Shown piece by piece: positions 53,725-61,573 of a DNA stretch of 64,000 bases. The notes beneath the pieces were generated by a model that saw only the letters and a list, made by a program, of their open reading frames with translations, had not been told where the DNA came from and made no database searches. How positions within the stretch are numbered: position 1 is the stretch's first letter; each line of letters begins with the position of its first letter. Source of the stretch: an uncultured Sporosarcina sp. (GTDB taxonomy: Bacteria > Bacillota > Bacilli > Bacillales_A > Planococcaceae); contig CANSAF010000003.1 in assembly GCA_947644645.1 (NCBI GenBank), positions 1-64,000 on the forward strand, in the 5' to 3' direction. The position numbers were made by a program, and so were the translations under genes.

Positions 53725-55497
53725 ATGTATCCATTATTCAATCCAAACAAAACCGTACTAACTCCATTTTTGTTTTTTACCGGAAAAGGTGGTGTTGGTA
53801 AGACATCAACGGCCTGTGCGACAGCGGTTTCTCTTGCCGATCAAGGAAAAAAAGTACTTTTAGTAAGTACCGATCCTGCTTCAAATTTACAAGATGTTCT
53901 CGATGTAGAATTGACGAATGATCCAATAGCTATTCCAAGTGTAAAAAATTTATTTGCTTGCAATATTGACCCGGAAGCATCAGCGAAAACATACCGTGAA
54001 AAGGTTGTCGGTCCTTATCGGGGTAAGTTGCCGGATGCTGTTCTCACAACTATGGAAGAACAGTTATCTGGTGCTTGCACAGTTGAAATTGCTGCATTTG
54101 ATGAGTTTTCTCATCTGTTAACCGATGAAGATGTGTTAAATCAATATGATCATGTATTGTTTGACACTGCGCCGACTGGGCACACACTACGTTTGTTACA
54201 ATTACCAACAGCGTGGACCGGATTTTTAGAAGAAAGTACACACGGTGCTTCCTGTTTAGGTCCATTGTCAGGTCTTGGAGAGAAAAAAGAGTTGTATGCG
54301 AAAGCAGTCGAGTCACTATCTAATCCAGAAAAAACGACGTTAATTTTGGTTTCCCGTCCGGATATATCTTCTTTAGTTGAAGCGAATCGGGCCTACTCTG
54401 AGCTGAAAGATATCGGTATTAAAAATCAGCTACTTATTATAAACGGGCTTCTTCAAACTCATCGGCCTGATGATGACGTGTCAAAAGCGTTTTATGAGCG
54501 ACAACGCAACGCACTGAAAGAAACGCCTGAAGCTTTAAAGCAGGTTGTGACGTTCTCTCTTCCATTCGTTTCATATTCATTAACGGGAGTTGATAACCTC
54601 CGGCACTTATTTAGTTCTTACACGATTACTGAATTTGTAAATGACAGCCTCGGAAAAGAAGCTATTCAGCTTCCAGGCTTAAACAAAGTAATTGATGATT
54701 TTTCATCGAAAAACATACGTGTAATCTTCACAATGGGTAAAGGTGGGGTTGGTAAAACATCCATTGCATCTGCAATTGCGGTTGGCCTTTCTGAGAAAGG
54801 TCATCGCGTTCATTTGACTACAACAGACCCAGCAGCTCATCTTGCGTACACATTTGAAGATAGTGCTTTGAAAGAGAATCTGACGATTAGCAGTATTAAT
54901 CCAGAGGTTGAAGTCGAAAAGTACCAGCAGGAGGTGCTTTCTACGGCAGGGGAAGGGCTGGATGAAGAAGGTCTAGCGTATTTGAAAGAAGATCTAGAAT
55001 CACCATGTACAGAAGAAATTGCTTTGTTCAGAGCCTTTGCAGAAGTAGTTGAGAAGTCGGAAAATGAAATTGTTGTAATTGATACAGCACCGACCGGCCA
55101 CACATTGTTATTGCTTGATTCAACGGAAGCGTATCACAAAGAAATGAGCCGTTCGACTGGTGATGTACCAGAAAGTGTGAAGAAGCTTCTTCCACGTTTG
55201 CGAAATCCAGAAGAAACTGGAGTGGTTATTGTTGCATTGGCTGAGGCCACACCGGTTTTAGAAGCCGCTCGATTACAGGAAGACCTCAAACGTGCAAAGA
55301 TTGATCCGAAATGGTGGGTCATCAATCAAAGCCTGTACGCAACGGATACTACAGATCCCATTTTGAAAGGGCGTGCAGTTTCTGAAATAGAGTGGATTAA
55401 AAAAGTGAAAGAAGACTTAGCACCACAGTGTGCAGTAATCCCATGGTTGCATGAAGAGAAAATTGGTTACGACAAATTGAAAGAATTTATTCTATAA
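53725..55497 (+). CDS. arsA: ArsA arsenite-stimulated ATPase
   Basis: 590 residues in two homologous halves, each with a P-loop (GKGGVGKTS near residues 20 and 337) and DTAPTGHTL. Metal-site Cys appear in SGACTVEI, HGASCLGP and ESPCTEEI, as in E. coli ArsA. It couples ATP hydrolysis to ArsB. Typical length. Confidence 0.97.
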   Translation: MYPLFNPNKTVLTPFLFFTGKGGVGKTSTACATAVSLADQGKKVLLVSTDPASNLQDVLDVELTNDPIAIPSVKNLFACNIDPEASAKTYREKVVGPYRGKLPDAVLTTMEEQLSGACTVEIAAFDEFSHLLTDEDVLNQYDHVLFDTAPTGHTLRLLQLPTAWTGFLEESTHGASCLGPLSGLGEKKELYAKAVESLSNPEKTTLILVSRPDISSLVEANRAYSELKDIGIKNQLLIINGLLQTHRPDDDVSKAFYERQRNALKETPEALKQVVTFSLPFVSYSLTGVDNLRHLFSSYTITEFVNDSLGKEAIQLPGLNKVIDDFSSKNIRVIFTMGKGGVGKTSIASAIAVGLSEKGHRVHLTTTDPAAHLAYTFEDSALKENLTISSINPEVEVEKYQQEVLSTAGEGLDEEGLAYLKEDLESPCTEEIALFRAFAEVVEKSENEIVVIDTAPTGHTLLLLDSTEAYHKEMSRSTGDVPESVKKLLPRLRNPEETGVVIVALAEATPVLEAARLQEDLKRAKIDPKWWVINQSLYATDTTDPILKGRAVSEIEWIKKVKEDLAPQCAVIPWLHEEKIGYDKLKEFIL

Positions 55498-55515
55498 AAA
55501 TTTGGAGGTAAACTC

Positions 55516-56460
55516 ATGCATAAAGTAGTAATTTTAGGAACTGGACCTGCGGGTTTAACGGCAGCAATTTATCTTGCAAGAGCTAATATGAACCCTATTG
55601 TAATTGAAGGTGACCAACCTGGAGGACAGTTAACATTAACAACAGAAGTTGAAAACTTTCCAGGCTTTATAGATGGTATTACGGGACCTGAACTAATGGA
55701 TAATATGAGAAAGCAAGCAGAGCGCTTTGGAGCTGAATTTATAAGAGGATGGGTAACGGATGTAGATTTATCTCAAAAGCCAATCAAGCTTCAAATTAAT
55801 GGTATTGGAGAAATTGCCACAGAATCACTGATCCTTTCAACCGGAGCAGCAGCAAAACTTCTTCAAATTCCAGGTGAAAAAAAATACATTGGTTCAGGTG
55901 TAAGTACTTGTGCAACTTGTGATGGATTTTTCTACCGAGGTAAAAAAGTGATCGTTATTGGAGGTGGAGACTCCGCGATGGAAGAGGCAAATTTCCTCAC
56001 TAAATTTGCTTCTGAGGTAGTGATCGTCCATCGTCGTGACGAATTACGGGCTTCAAAGATTATGCAAGACCGAGCTAGACAAAATCCGAAAATTACTTGG
56101 GCATTAAATAAGACTCCTGTTGAAGTAATCGGGGACGGTATAAAAATAAATGGTTTGAAAGTGAAAGATAATGATACTGGTGAAGAAGAGATGATTGAGG
56201 CAGATGGGATTTTTGTAGCAATCGGACATACACCAAATACGGATTTCTTAAAAGGACAAATCGAAACAGATGAGGTTGGTTATATTCAAGTAAAGCCTGG
56301 AAAAACAGAAACTACTATACCAGGTGTCTACGCATGTGGTGATGTCCAAGATAATAAATATCGCCAAGCAATTACTGCAGCGGGTACAGGATGTATGGCA
56401 GCTCTAGATGTAGAAAGATACTTAGAAGGTTCTGCAAGTCACGATTGGAGCCAAAACTAA
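55516..56460 (+). CDS. trxB: Thioredoxin reductase
   Basis: 314 residues: FAD motif ILGTGPAGLTAAIYLA, redox pair CATCDG, NADPH motif VIGGGDSAMEEA and the C-terminal GVYACGDVQD. It reduces thioredoxin and so supplies the electrons used by ArsC. GGAGG precedes the ATG. Cotranscribed with arsDA. Confidence 0.95.
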   Translation: MHKVVILGTGPAGLTAAIYLARANMNPIVIEGDQPGGQLTLTTEVENFPGFIDGITGPELMDNMRKQAERFGAEFIRGWVTDVDLSQKPIKLQINGIGEIATESLILSTGAAAKLLQIPGEKKYIGSGVSTCATCDGFFYRGKKVIVIGGGDSAMEEANFLTKFASEVVIVHRRDELRASKIMQDRARQNPKITWALNKTPVEVIGDGIKINGLKVKDNDTGEEEMIEADGIFVAIGHTPNTDFLKGQIETDEVGYIQVKPGKTETTIPGVYACGDVQDNKYRQAITAAGTGCMAALDVERYLEGSASHDWSQN

Positions 56461-56480
56461 CCATGAAAGGCGGAAAAAAT

Positions 56481-56909
56481 GTGAGCGAAAATTATCAGGA
56501 ATTAGTAAAAAATAAGATTTTTATTGGCGGTGCGGGCGAAGTAAAAGAAGCTATAGAAAACGAAGGTATTGAAGTGGTTATTGATCTGCGAGCAGAAATA
56601 CTGGAAGGCAACTTTGATTTTCACCGTGTTCACAGTCCGATTGTTGATGATTCCGATGAACATCAGGACGATTCTGTAAAGAACGCGATTGACCGAGTAG
56701 TGGAGGCATACAATGCGGACCGAAAAGTTTATTTTCATTGTGCGGGGGGAAGTAACCGAACCGGTACAGTGGCGATTGGTACACTCTTAGCTTTGGGTGC
56801 AGCCAAAACGATTGAAGAGGCTGAGAACAAAGCCATGACGGTTCGTCCTAAAATAAACGTGAAACCCCAATTAAAAGAATCATTAAAAAGAATATTCCCA
56901 GATGCCTAG
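56481..56909 (+). CDS. Cys-based protein phosphatase-like protein
   Basis: 142 residues, dual-specificity phosphatase fold. The active site YFHCAGGSNRTGT has the full C-x5-R loop, and the general acid may be in VDDSDEHQDD. AAGGCGG lies 7 bases before the GTG at 56481; an earlier ATG at 56463 lacks a site. It lies in the second ars transcription unit. C-x5-R enzymes of other folds reduce arsenate (yeast Acr2, Leishmania), so an arsenate- or thiol-related role is a fair hypothesis but is unproven. Confidence 0.8.
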   Translation: MSENYQELVKNKIFIGGAGEVKEAIENEGIEVVIDLRAEILEGNFDFHRVHSPIVDDSDEHQDDSVKNAIDRVVEAYNADRKVYFHCAGGSNRTGTVAIGTLLALGAAKTIEEAENKAMTVRPKINVKPQLKESLKRIFPDA

Positions 56910-56940
56910 GCATTTGATTGGAAAAGAAGGAGAGAACATT

Positions 56941-57219
56941 ATGGACATTACAAAAGAAGCTAAAGCATATATTCAATCACTCTTGAAAGAACAACAAGCA
57001 GAAGGTCTTCGGATTTATGCCCTTGAGGGTTGTTGTGGACCGCAAATCGGCTTATCTCTTGATATGCCTGAAGAGTCAGATACTGTTTCTTTGATTAATG
57101 ACATTCAAGTTGCTATTTCTACGCTAGCTTTAGGGCTATTGGATAATTTAACATTGGATTTTGAAACTGAAGGCGAACAATCTGGGCTCGTCATGATTGG
57201 TGCGCCGAATAATTGTTAA
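56941..57219 (+). CDS. HesB/IscA-like small protein
   Basis: 92 residues, HesB/IscA-type fold suggested by EAKAYIQSLL, YALEGCCGPQIGLSL and a C-terminal NNC. Three Cys (two vicinal) sit where A-type carriers bind Fe-S, and could also bind As(III). AAGGAGAGAAC precedes the ATG at 56941. It is the last gene before a strong terminator, so it belongs to the arsDA-trxB unit. Function not established. Confidence 0.75.
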   Translation: MDITKEAKAYIQSLLKEQQAEGLRIYALEGCCGPQIGLSLDMPEESDTVSLINDIQVAISTLALGLLDNLTLDFETEGEQSGLVMIGAPNNC

Positions 57220-57257
57220 ATAAAGAGCTCACTTAGGTGAGCTCTTTATTCTTTTTG
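57219..57257 (+). terminator. Terminator after the HesB-like gene
   Basis: AATAAAGAGCTCAC and GTGAGCTCTTTATT are perfect 14-base arms followed by CTTTTT. Confidence 0.92.
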
Positions 57258-57271
57258 AGGAGGAATAAAAG

Positions 57272-58660
57272 ATGGAAAAACAAGTTAACCTTAAAATAGG
57301 TAGTGGAAATTGTTGTTCTTCAATAAATACTGTTCCTATACATTTAGATTTTAATGAAAAAGAATCAAGTTCATTGCCTGTTGTCATCATTGGTGCTGGA
57401 CCAGTCGGCTTAGCTGCAGCGGCCCATTTGGCTAAGTTAGGTGAAAGGTTTCTAGTATTGGAATCTGGTACACACGTTGGAAACCATATACTTCAGTGGG
57501 GGCATGTTCGATTATTTTCTCCATGGCAATACAATATTGACAAAGATGCAAGAGAGCTACTTGAAAAACATGGTTGGGATGCACCACCCCCTGATGAACT
57601 ACCAACAGGAAAAGAATTGGTGGAGGATTACTTAGAGAAGATAGCAAATCTACCTGAGATCAAGCCATACATTATTGTGAATTCTAAAGTGCTATCCGTT
57701 AGTAAAAAAGGATTGGATAAAATGAAGTCAGCCAATCGCGAAAATGTCCCGTTCATTCTTTATGTTGATCGAAATGGTATGACTGAACAAATTGAAGCGA
57801 AAGCAGTCATTGATGCGACAGGAACATGGGGACAACCAAACCCTGCAAATGTTGATGGTGTATGGACGAAGGAAGAAATTTCATTACAAAATAATATCCA
57901 TTATGGGATACCCGACATTAATTGTAAAGACCGTGAGAGATATATAGGTAAACGTGTAGCTGTAATTGGTGGTGGTCACTCTGCAATCAATACAATTTTA
58001 GAATTGACTAAACTAAATGAAAGTAGTTCCGATCAAATCATTTGGATACTCCGCAAAAATAATGTTGAGGAGGCTTACGGAGGTGAAGAGAATGATGCTC
58101 TCCAAGCAAGAGGAGAACTTGGCTCGAAAATTCATCAATTAGTGAATTCCGGACGTATAAAAGTATATACACCTTTTTATATCCAGAATATTTTGATGGA
58201 AGTGGGTTCTTTAAAAATTTTCGGTGAGTTTAAGGGAGAGAGCTATTCAATTGATGGAGTGGATGAGTTGATTGTTAATACTGGAAGCCGTCCTGATTTT
58301 ACATTCTTAAATGAAATTAGATTACAAATCGACTCTGCTACTGAAAGTGTTGAAGTATTGGCCCCCTTAATTGATCCTAATCTTCATAGTTGCGGAACCG
58401 TCCGTCCACATGGTGAGAAAGAATTAAGACAACCAGAGAAAAACTTTTATATCGCGGGGATGAAGAGTTATGGACGGGCTCCAACGTTTCTAATGGCGAC
58501 TGGCTATGAACAAGTGCGTTCAATTGTAGCCTATTTAACGGGCGACTACGAGTCGGCCAAAAAAGTGGAACTGGATTTACCGGAAACAGGAGTATGTAGT
58601 GTGAACGTAACACCAGAAAAGCAAGAACAATCTTGTTGTAGTACTTCATCAAATTGTTAA
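57272..58660 (+). CDS. ArsO-like flavoprotein with Cys-rich ends
   Basis: 462 residues. Two dinucleotide-binding motifs (VIIGAGPVGLAAAAHLA near 38; AVIGGGHSAINTI near 230) and DATGTWGQPNP give a flavin-dependent monooxygenase-like fold. The N terminus holds a CC pair (GNCCSS) and the C terminus ends EQSCCSTSSNC, Cys groups outside the enzyme core. Similar genes near ars operons are called ArsO; their reaction is unproven. GGAGGAATAA precedes the ATG. The terminator just upstream forces use of its own promoter or read-through. Confidence 0.78.
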   Translation: MEKQVNLKIGSGNCCSSINTVPIHLDFNEKESSSLPVVIIGAGPVGLAAAAHLAKLGERFLVLESGTHVGNHILQWGHVRLFSPWQYNIDKDARELLEKHGWDAPPPDELPTGKELVEDYLEKIANLPEIKPYIIVNSKVLSVSKKGLDKMKSANRENVPFILYVDRNGMTEQIEAKAVIDATGTWGQPNPANVDGVWTKEEISLQNNIHYGIPDINCKDRERYIGKRVAVIGGGHSAINTILELTKLNESSSDQIIWILRKNNVEEAYGGEENDALQARGELGSKIHQLVNSGRIKVYTPFYIQNILMEVGSLKIFGEFKGESYSIDGVDELIVNTGSRPDFTFLNEIRLQIDSATESVEVLAPLIDPNLHSCGTVRPHGEKELRQPEKNFYIAGMKSYGRAPTFLMATGYEQVRSIVAYLTGDYESAKKVELDLPETGVCSVNVTPEKQEQSCCSTSSNC

Positions 58661-58919
58661 AGAAGTAGTTCCGAAAATTTCAATGATGTTGTGTTTAGCC
58701 ATGGATTTTGTTAAAGTGAATGTATATATTTTATGTTATTAAGTCACTGATCTAATGGTGAAAGTCGTTACACTTTTTGCATATGCAGAAAGAGATTCGG
58801 CACAAATTTTCAGCCTTTGGATTCCTTATTCACAGGAGAAGTTAGGCAGACGTATTCGACGTCCATAAATTGCTTTTGCATATCAGAAGAGATACTTACG
58901 CATTTTGCGTGAACTATAT

Positions 58920-58958
58920 TAAAACCGATTTTTCCTATTCAGGAAAGGTCGGTTTTTT
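58920..58958 (+). terminator. Terminator in the junction region
   Basis: AAAACCGA...TTTCCT pairs with AGGAAA...TCGGTTTT, and TT follows. Confidence 0.8.
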
Positions 58959-58973
58959 GCTTTCAAAAAGATA

Positions 58974-59023
58974 TTGAAAGGAGATGGAAGCGGATTTATT
59001 GAAAGGAGATGGAAGCGGATTTA
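58974..59023 (+). repeat. Perfect 25-base tandem repeat
   Basis: TTGAAAGGAGATGGAAGCGG plus ATTTA occurs twice back to back, with a third partial TTGAAA. The unit contains GGAG and TTG, like a ribosome site and start, and may be slippage of a leader sequence. The 17-codon frame after it is too short to claim. Confidence 0.85.
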
Positions 59024-59050
59024 TTGAAATCGAACAAATTGGGTTATTTT

Positions 59051-59096
59051 AAAATGCATTTACTTAGCAATCGCTAGGTACAAATGCGTTTTTTTA
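59051..59096 (+). terminator. Terminator before the DUF6744-like gene
   Basis: GCATTT...TTAGC pairs with GCTA...AAATGC, followed by GTTTTTTTA. Confidence 0.75.
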
Positions 59097-59133
59097 TTTA
59101 TCTAAAATACAAAACTAGAAAGGGTTGTTAGGT

Positions 59134-60027
59134 ATGTCAATTAATCTTGATAATATGACGGCTGTTCAAAACCAACAGCAAGACGGTATTTTAGGTCACT
59201 TGATGTGGTTCTCTGTAGGCAAGCAATTAGTCAAAATGGATGATTTAGAACGGGGACTTGTTCAATCAGGATTACCTGTTGAGTGGATGCCAAATGCAAT
59301 TCGTCCAGCAGATGCTTTCCGAAGAAGTACGAAGGAGATTGAGACTAGAAAATCTACTGGACACGCTGGTGTATTCGAGAACTTCCTTATACGTGAAGTG
59401 TTCTCTGACAAGAGCCACGTGCAAAGAAACATTGTGGTAGAAAAAGTGGATCAGGCCGGTAAACGACTTGATTACAACAGTAAAGCGGGAGTAATCACGC
59501 TAGATAAGCAGAATAGTTCTTTAACGTTTATAACAGAGAACGAAATTGCAAAAGAGTTGTGTTATGAAGCAGAGCGAAATTTCAATATTTATAAAGACCA
59601 TTATTCAGCCCAGCAAGTAAGAGTAATGGTGAGTAAAATACTTCAATCGCTAGCACCCACACCTGTGCGTCCTAATGGCGGTGTTTATTTTGTTCCAGAT
59701 TCACATACGGAAGGGTTGAATCAACTTGTAAACTTTACGTCCTCTCTTGAGAACAGTGAAGGGTTCAAGATACCCGTCGTTAATACATTCGACAACCGAC
59801 AAATGGTGAACACGAAGCTAAATGATCATTTGGAATCCATTTTACAGGATTGTAAGTCGAGTGATGGGCTGAAAAAGGGACAAGTGAAAGAGATTATTGA
59901 AAATGCGAAGTCTGTTATTTCCAACTATCGTAATTACAAAGGCATTGTCGCCAATGAAGCAGATACGCTAGAGAATAAAATCATGACGATTCGTGCTGCT
60001 GTTTCGAAAATGGTAGCGGATCTTTAA
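59134..60027 (+). CDS. DUF6744-like protein of the MoxR-VWA module
   Basis: 297 residues, soluble, no signal or membrane segment. Recognisable phrases are LGHLMWFSVGKQLVK, ADAFRRSTKEIETR, RNGGVYFVPDS-like PNGGVYFVPDSHT and a C-terminal helical region. It resembles plasmid- and phage-borne proteins grouped as DUF6744. GAAAGGG lies 9 bases before the ATG at 59134. It is first of four genes in the same direction. Function unknown; from its place it may be the substrate or adaptor of the ATPase-VWA pair. Confidence 0.7.
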   Translation: MSINLDNMTAVQNQQQDGILGHLMWFSVGKQLVKMDDLERGLVQSGLPVEWMPNAIRPADAFRRSTKEIETRKSTGHAGVFENFLIREVFSDKSHVQRNIVVEKVDQAGKRLDYNSKAGVITLDKQNSSLTFITENEIAKELCYEAERNFNIYKDHYSAQQVRVMVSKILQSLAPTPVRPNGGVYFVPDSHTEGLNQLVNFTSSLENSEGFKIPVVNTFDNRQMVNTKLNDHLESILQDCKSSDGLKKGQVKEIIENAKSVISNYRNYKGIVANEADTLENKIMTIRAAVSKMVADL

Positions 60028-60052
60028 AAAGTAACGGAATGGAGAGATTAAA

Positions 60053-60247
60053 ATGACAGAATTTTATCAAACGATAATGGGAAGAAAATTCTATGAAAGA
60101 GATGTTGTTGATTGTGTGCAACACGTTAAGATGATTGCTCAAGAACTCGAACGTTCAAATGAATTGAAAGAACAGGAGTTGCAGATGAAGATGCGTGAGT
60201 TATCGATAAAAGAACAAGAATTATTTATTCTTTCAGCGAAAAACTAA
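60053..60247 (+). CDS. Small coiled-coil protein
   Basis: 64 residues. The N-terminal third (MTEFYQTIMGRKFYERDVV) is followed by a heptad-like charged helix (SNELKEQELQMKMRELSIKE). TGGAGAGATT precedes the ATG. It sits between the DUF6744-like and MoxR genes with tight spacing. Likely a partner or regulator; no family recognised. Confidence 0.7.
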   Translation: MTEFYQTIMGRKFYERDVVDCVQHVKMIAQELERSNELKEQELQMKMRELSIKEQELFILSAKN

Positions 60248-60329
60248 AATGATTCTTGAAAGGGGGAGTAGGGTTTCATTAGAAGCCTGCTTCCCTTTTC
60301 TATCTAAACTAAAAAAGGGGTTAATCAAA

Positions 60330-61496
60330 ATGACAAACACTAATTTTACCAAGTTAGAGGAAATTAAAAAGGCGCTCAATGCGAAGTTTTTTGAACGCAA
60401 GGATGAAGTTGAGGGGATTCTTGTTGCTCTACTTTCTAGGCAGCATATGTTGATGATTGGACCTGCCGGAACCGCGAAATCGGCATTGTCTGTAGAGTTA
60501 GCCAAGATTGTACAGGGAACAAATTATTTTCAATGGTTGCTAACAAGGTTCAGTACACCCGAAGAAGTTTTTGGTCCTTTGTCGTTAAAAGATCTTGAAC
60601 AGGGCGTGTACAAGAGGAATACAGCAACTAAAATGCCGGAAGCCAATCTCGTATTTTTAGATGAGATATTTAAAGCAAATTCAGCAATCCTAAATAGTTT
60701 GCTAACGCTTATAAACGAAAGGCTATTCTATAATAACGGGACACCTGTAAAGGTTCCTTTGATGTCAGTCATTGGAGCCTCAAATGAATACCCGGAAGAA
60801 GGAGAAGGGCTTGAAGCTCTTTTCGACAGATTCTTACTTCGATTCGAACTAGATTATATTGCAGATGAAACGAATTTTGTTTCGATGATGAAGGGCACCG
60901 GTCAAAATTTTGTTATGCCTTCTATGACAATGGATGAGTTGGTTCAACTTCAGTTTTTTACTGACATGGTTACAATTCCTGATGAAGTCTATGACACGCT
61001 TTCAAAAATCCGTAATGAATTACGTGATGAAGGAATCCGTCCATCTGACAGAAGATTTAAACAGTCGCTCTCAGTGCTTCAGGCGAAGGCTTTGATAAAC
61101 CAAAGACAAGTTGTGAAAGTTGATGATATTGTCATTCTTGAAAATGCACTATGGGAAACAGTTGATCAAAAGGATAACGTTTCTTTGATTGTTCGTAGCC
61201 ACGCACAAGATGTGGTTACTCAAAAACTAGATAGGGTTCAGGAAGAGGCGAGTGAAATATATTCACTTATTCAGAAGGATGCCTCTACTGATGCTGGTAT
61301 GGAAGCGACTCAAAAACTGAAATCGTTGGTTGCAGATTTAAATAAGTTGAAAAAGCATAATCAAAGTAGGGATGGGGATATAGATCCGCTGCTCGATAAA
61401 GTGAAGGCGATTCAGCAAGAGGTTCTTGATAGTATTTTAGAGCCAATGGATATTGATACTTCAAGTACAAAATCTGCTGTTGAAATGCCGTTTTAA
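60330..61496 (+). CDS. MoxR-family AAA+ ATPase (RavA-like)
   Basis: 388 residues: Walker A MIGPAGTAKSAL, Walker B NLVFLDEIFKAN, sensor 1 VIGASNEYPEEGE, arginine finger region ALFDRFLLRF, a lid domain to about 270, and a C-terminal helical extension of about 110 residues (LQKLKSLVADLNKLKKH-like coiled coil). It matches RavA more than metabolic MoxRs. AAGGGG precedes the ATG at 60330. MoxR ATPases remodel protein complexes together with VWA partners; the partner is the next gene. Confidence 0.9.
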   Translation: MTNTNFTKLEEIKKALNAKFFERKDEVEGILVALLSRQHMLMIGPAGTAKSALSVELAKIVQGTNYFQWLLTRFSTPEEVFGPLSLKDLEQGVYKRNTATKMPEANLVFLDEIFKANSAILNSLLTLINERLFYNNGTPVKVPLMSVIGASNEYPEEGEGLEALFDRFLLRFELDYIADETNFVSMMKGTGQNFVMPSMTMDELVQLQFFTDMVTIPDEVYDTLSKIRNELRDEGIRPSDRRFKQSLSVLQAKALINQRQVVKVDDIVILENALWETVDQKDNVSLIVRSHAQDVVTQKLDRVQEEASEIYSLIQKDASTDAGMEATQKLKSLVADLNKLKKHNQSRDGDIDPLLDKVKAIQQEVLDSILEPMDIDTSSTKSAVEMPF

Positions 61497-61514
61497 GCGT
61501 AAAAATCGGAAGTT

Positions 61515-61548
61515 GAAAGCCACGGAATTAATCCTTGGCTTTTTATTC
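61515..61548 (+). terminator. Hairpin with T run between the MoxR and VWA genes
   Basis: AAGCCACGGA pairs with TCCTTGGCTT around a short loop, followed by TTTATT. It could lower VWA expression relative to the ATPase. Confidence 0.7.
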
Positions 61549-61573
61549 ATTCAAATGAAGGGAAGTGTTTCTT

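Larger units (their letters stand above)
58661..59133. other. Intergenic junction region with repeats and terminators
   Basis: It contains similar words TTTTGCATATGCAGAAAGAG (about 58777) and TTTTGCATATCAGAAGAGAT (about 58873), a terminator at 58920-58958, a perfect 25-base tandem repeat at 58974-59023 and a second terminator at 59051-59096. It separates the ars genes from the MoxR module and looks like a junction between unrelated segments. Confidence 0.5.
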
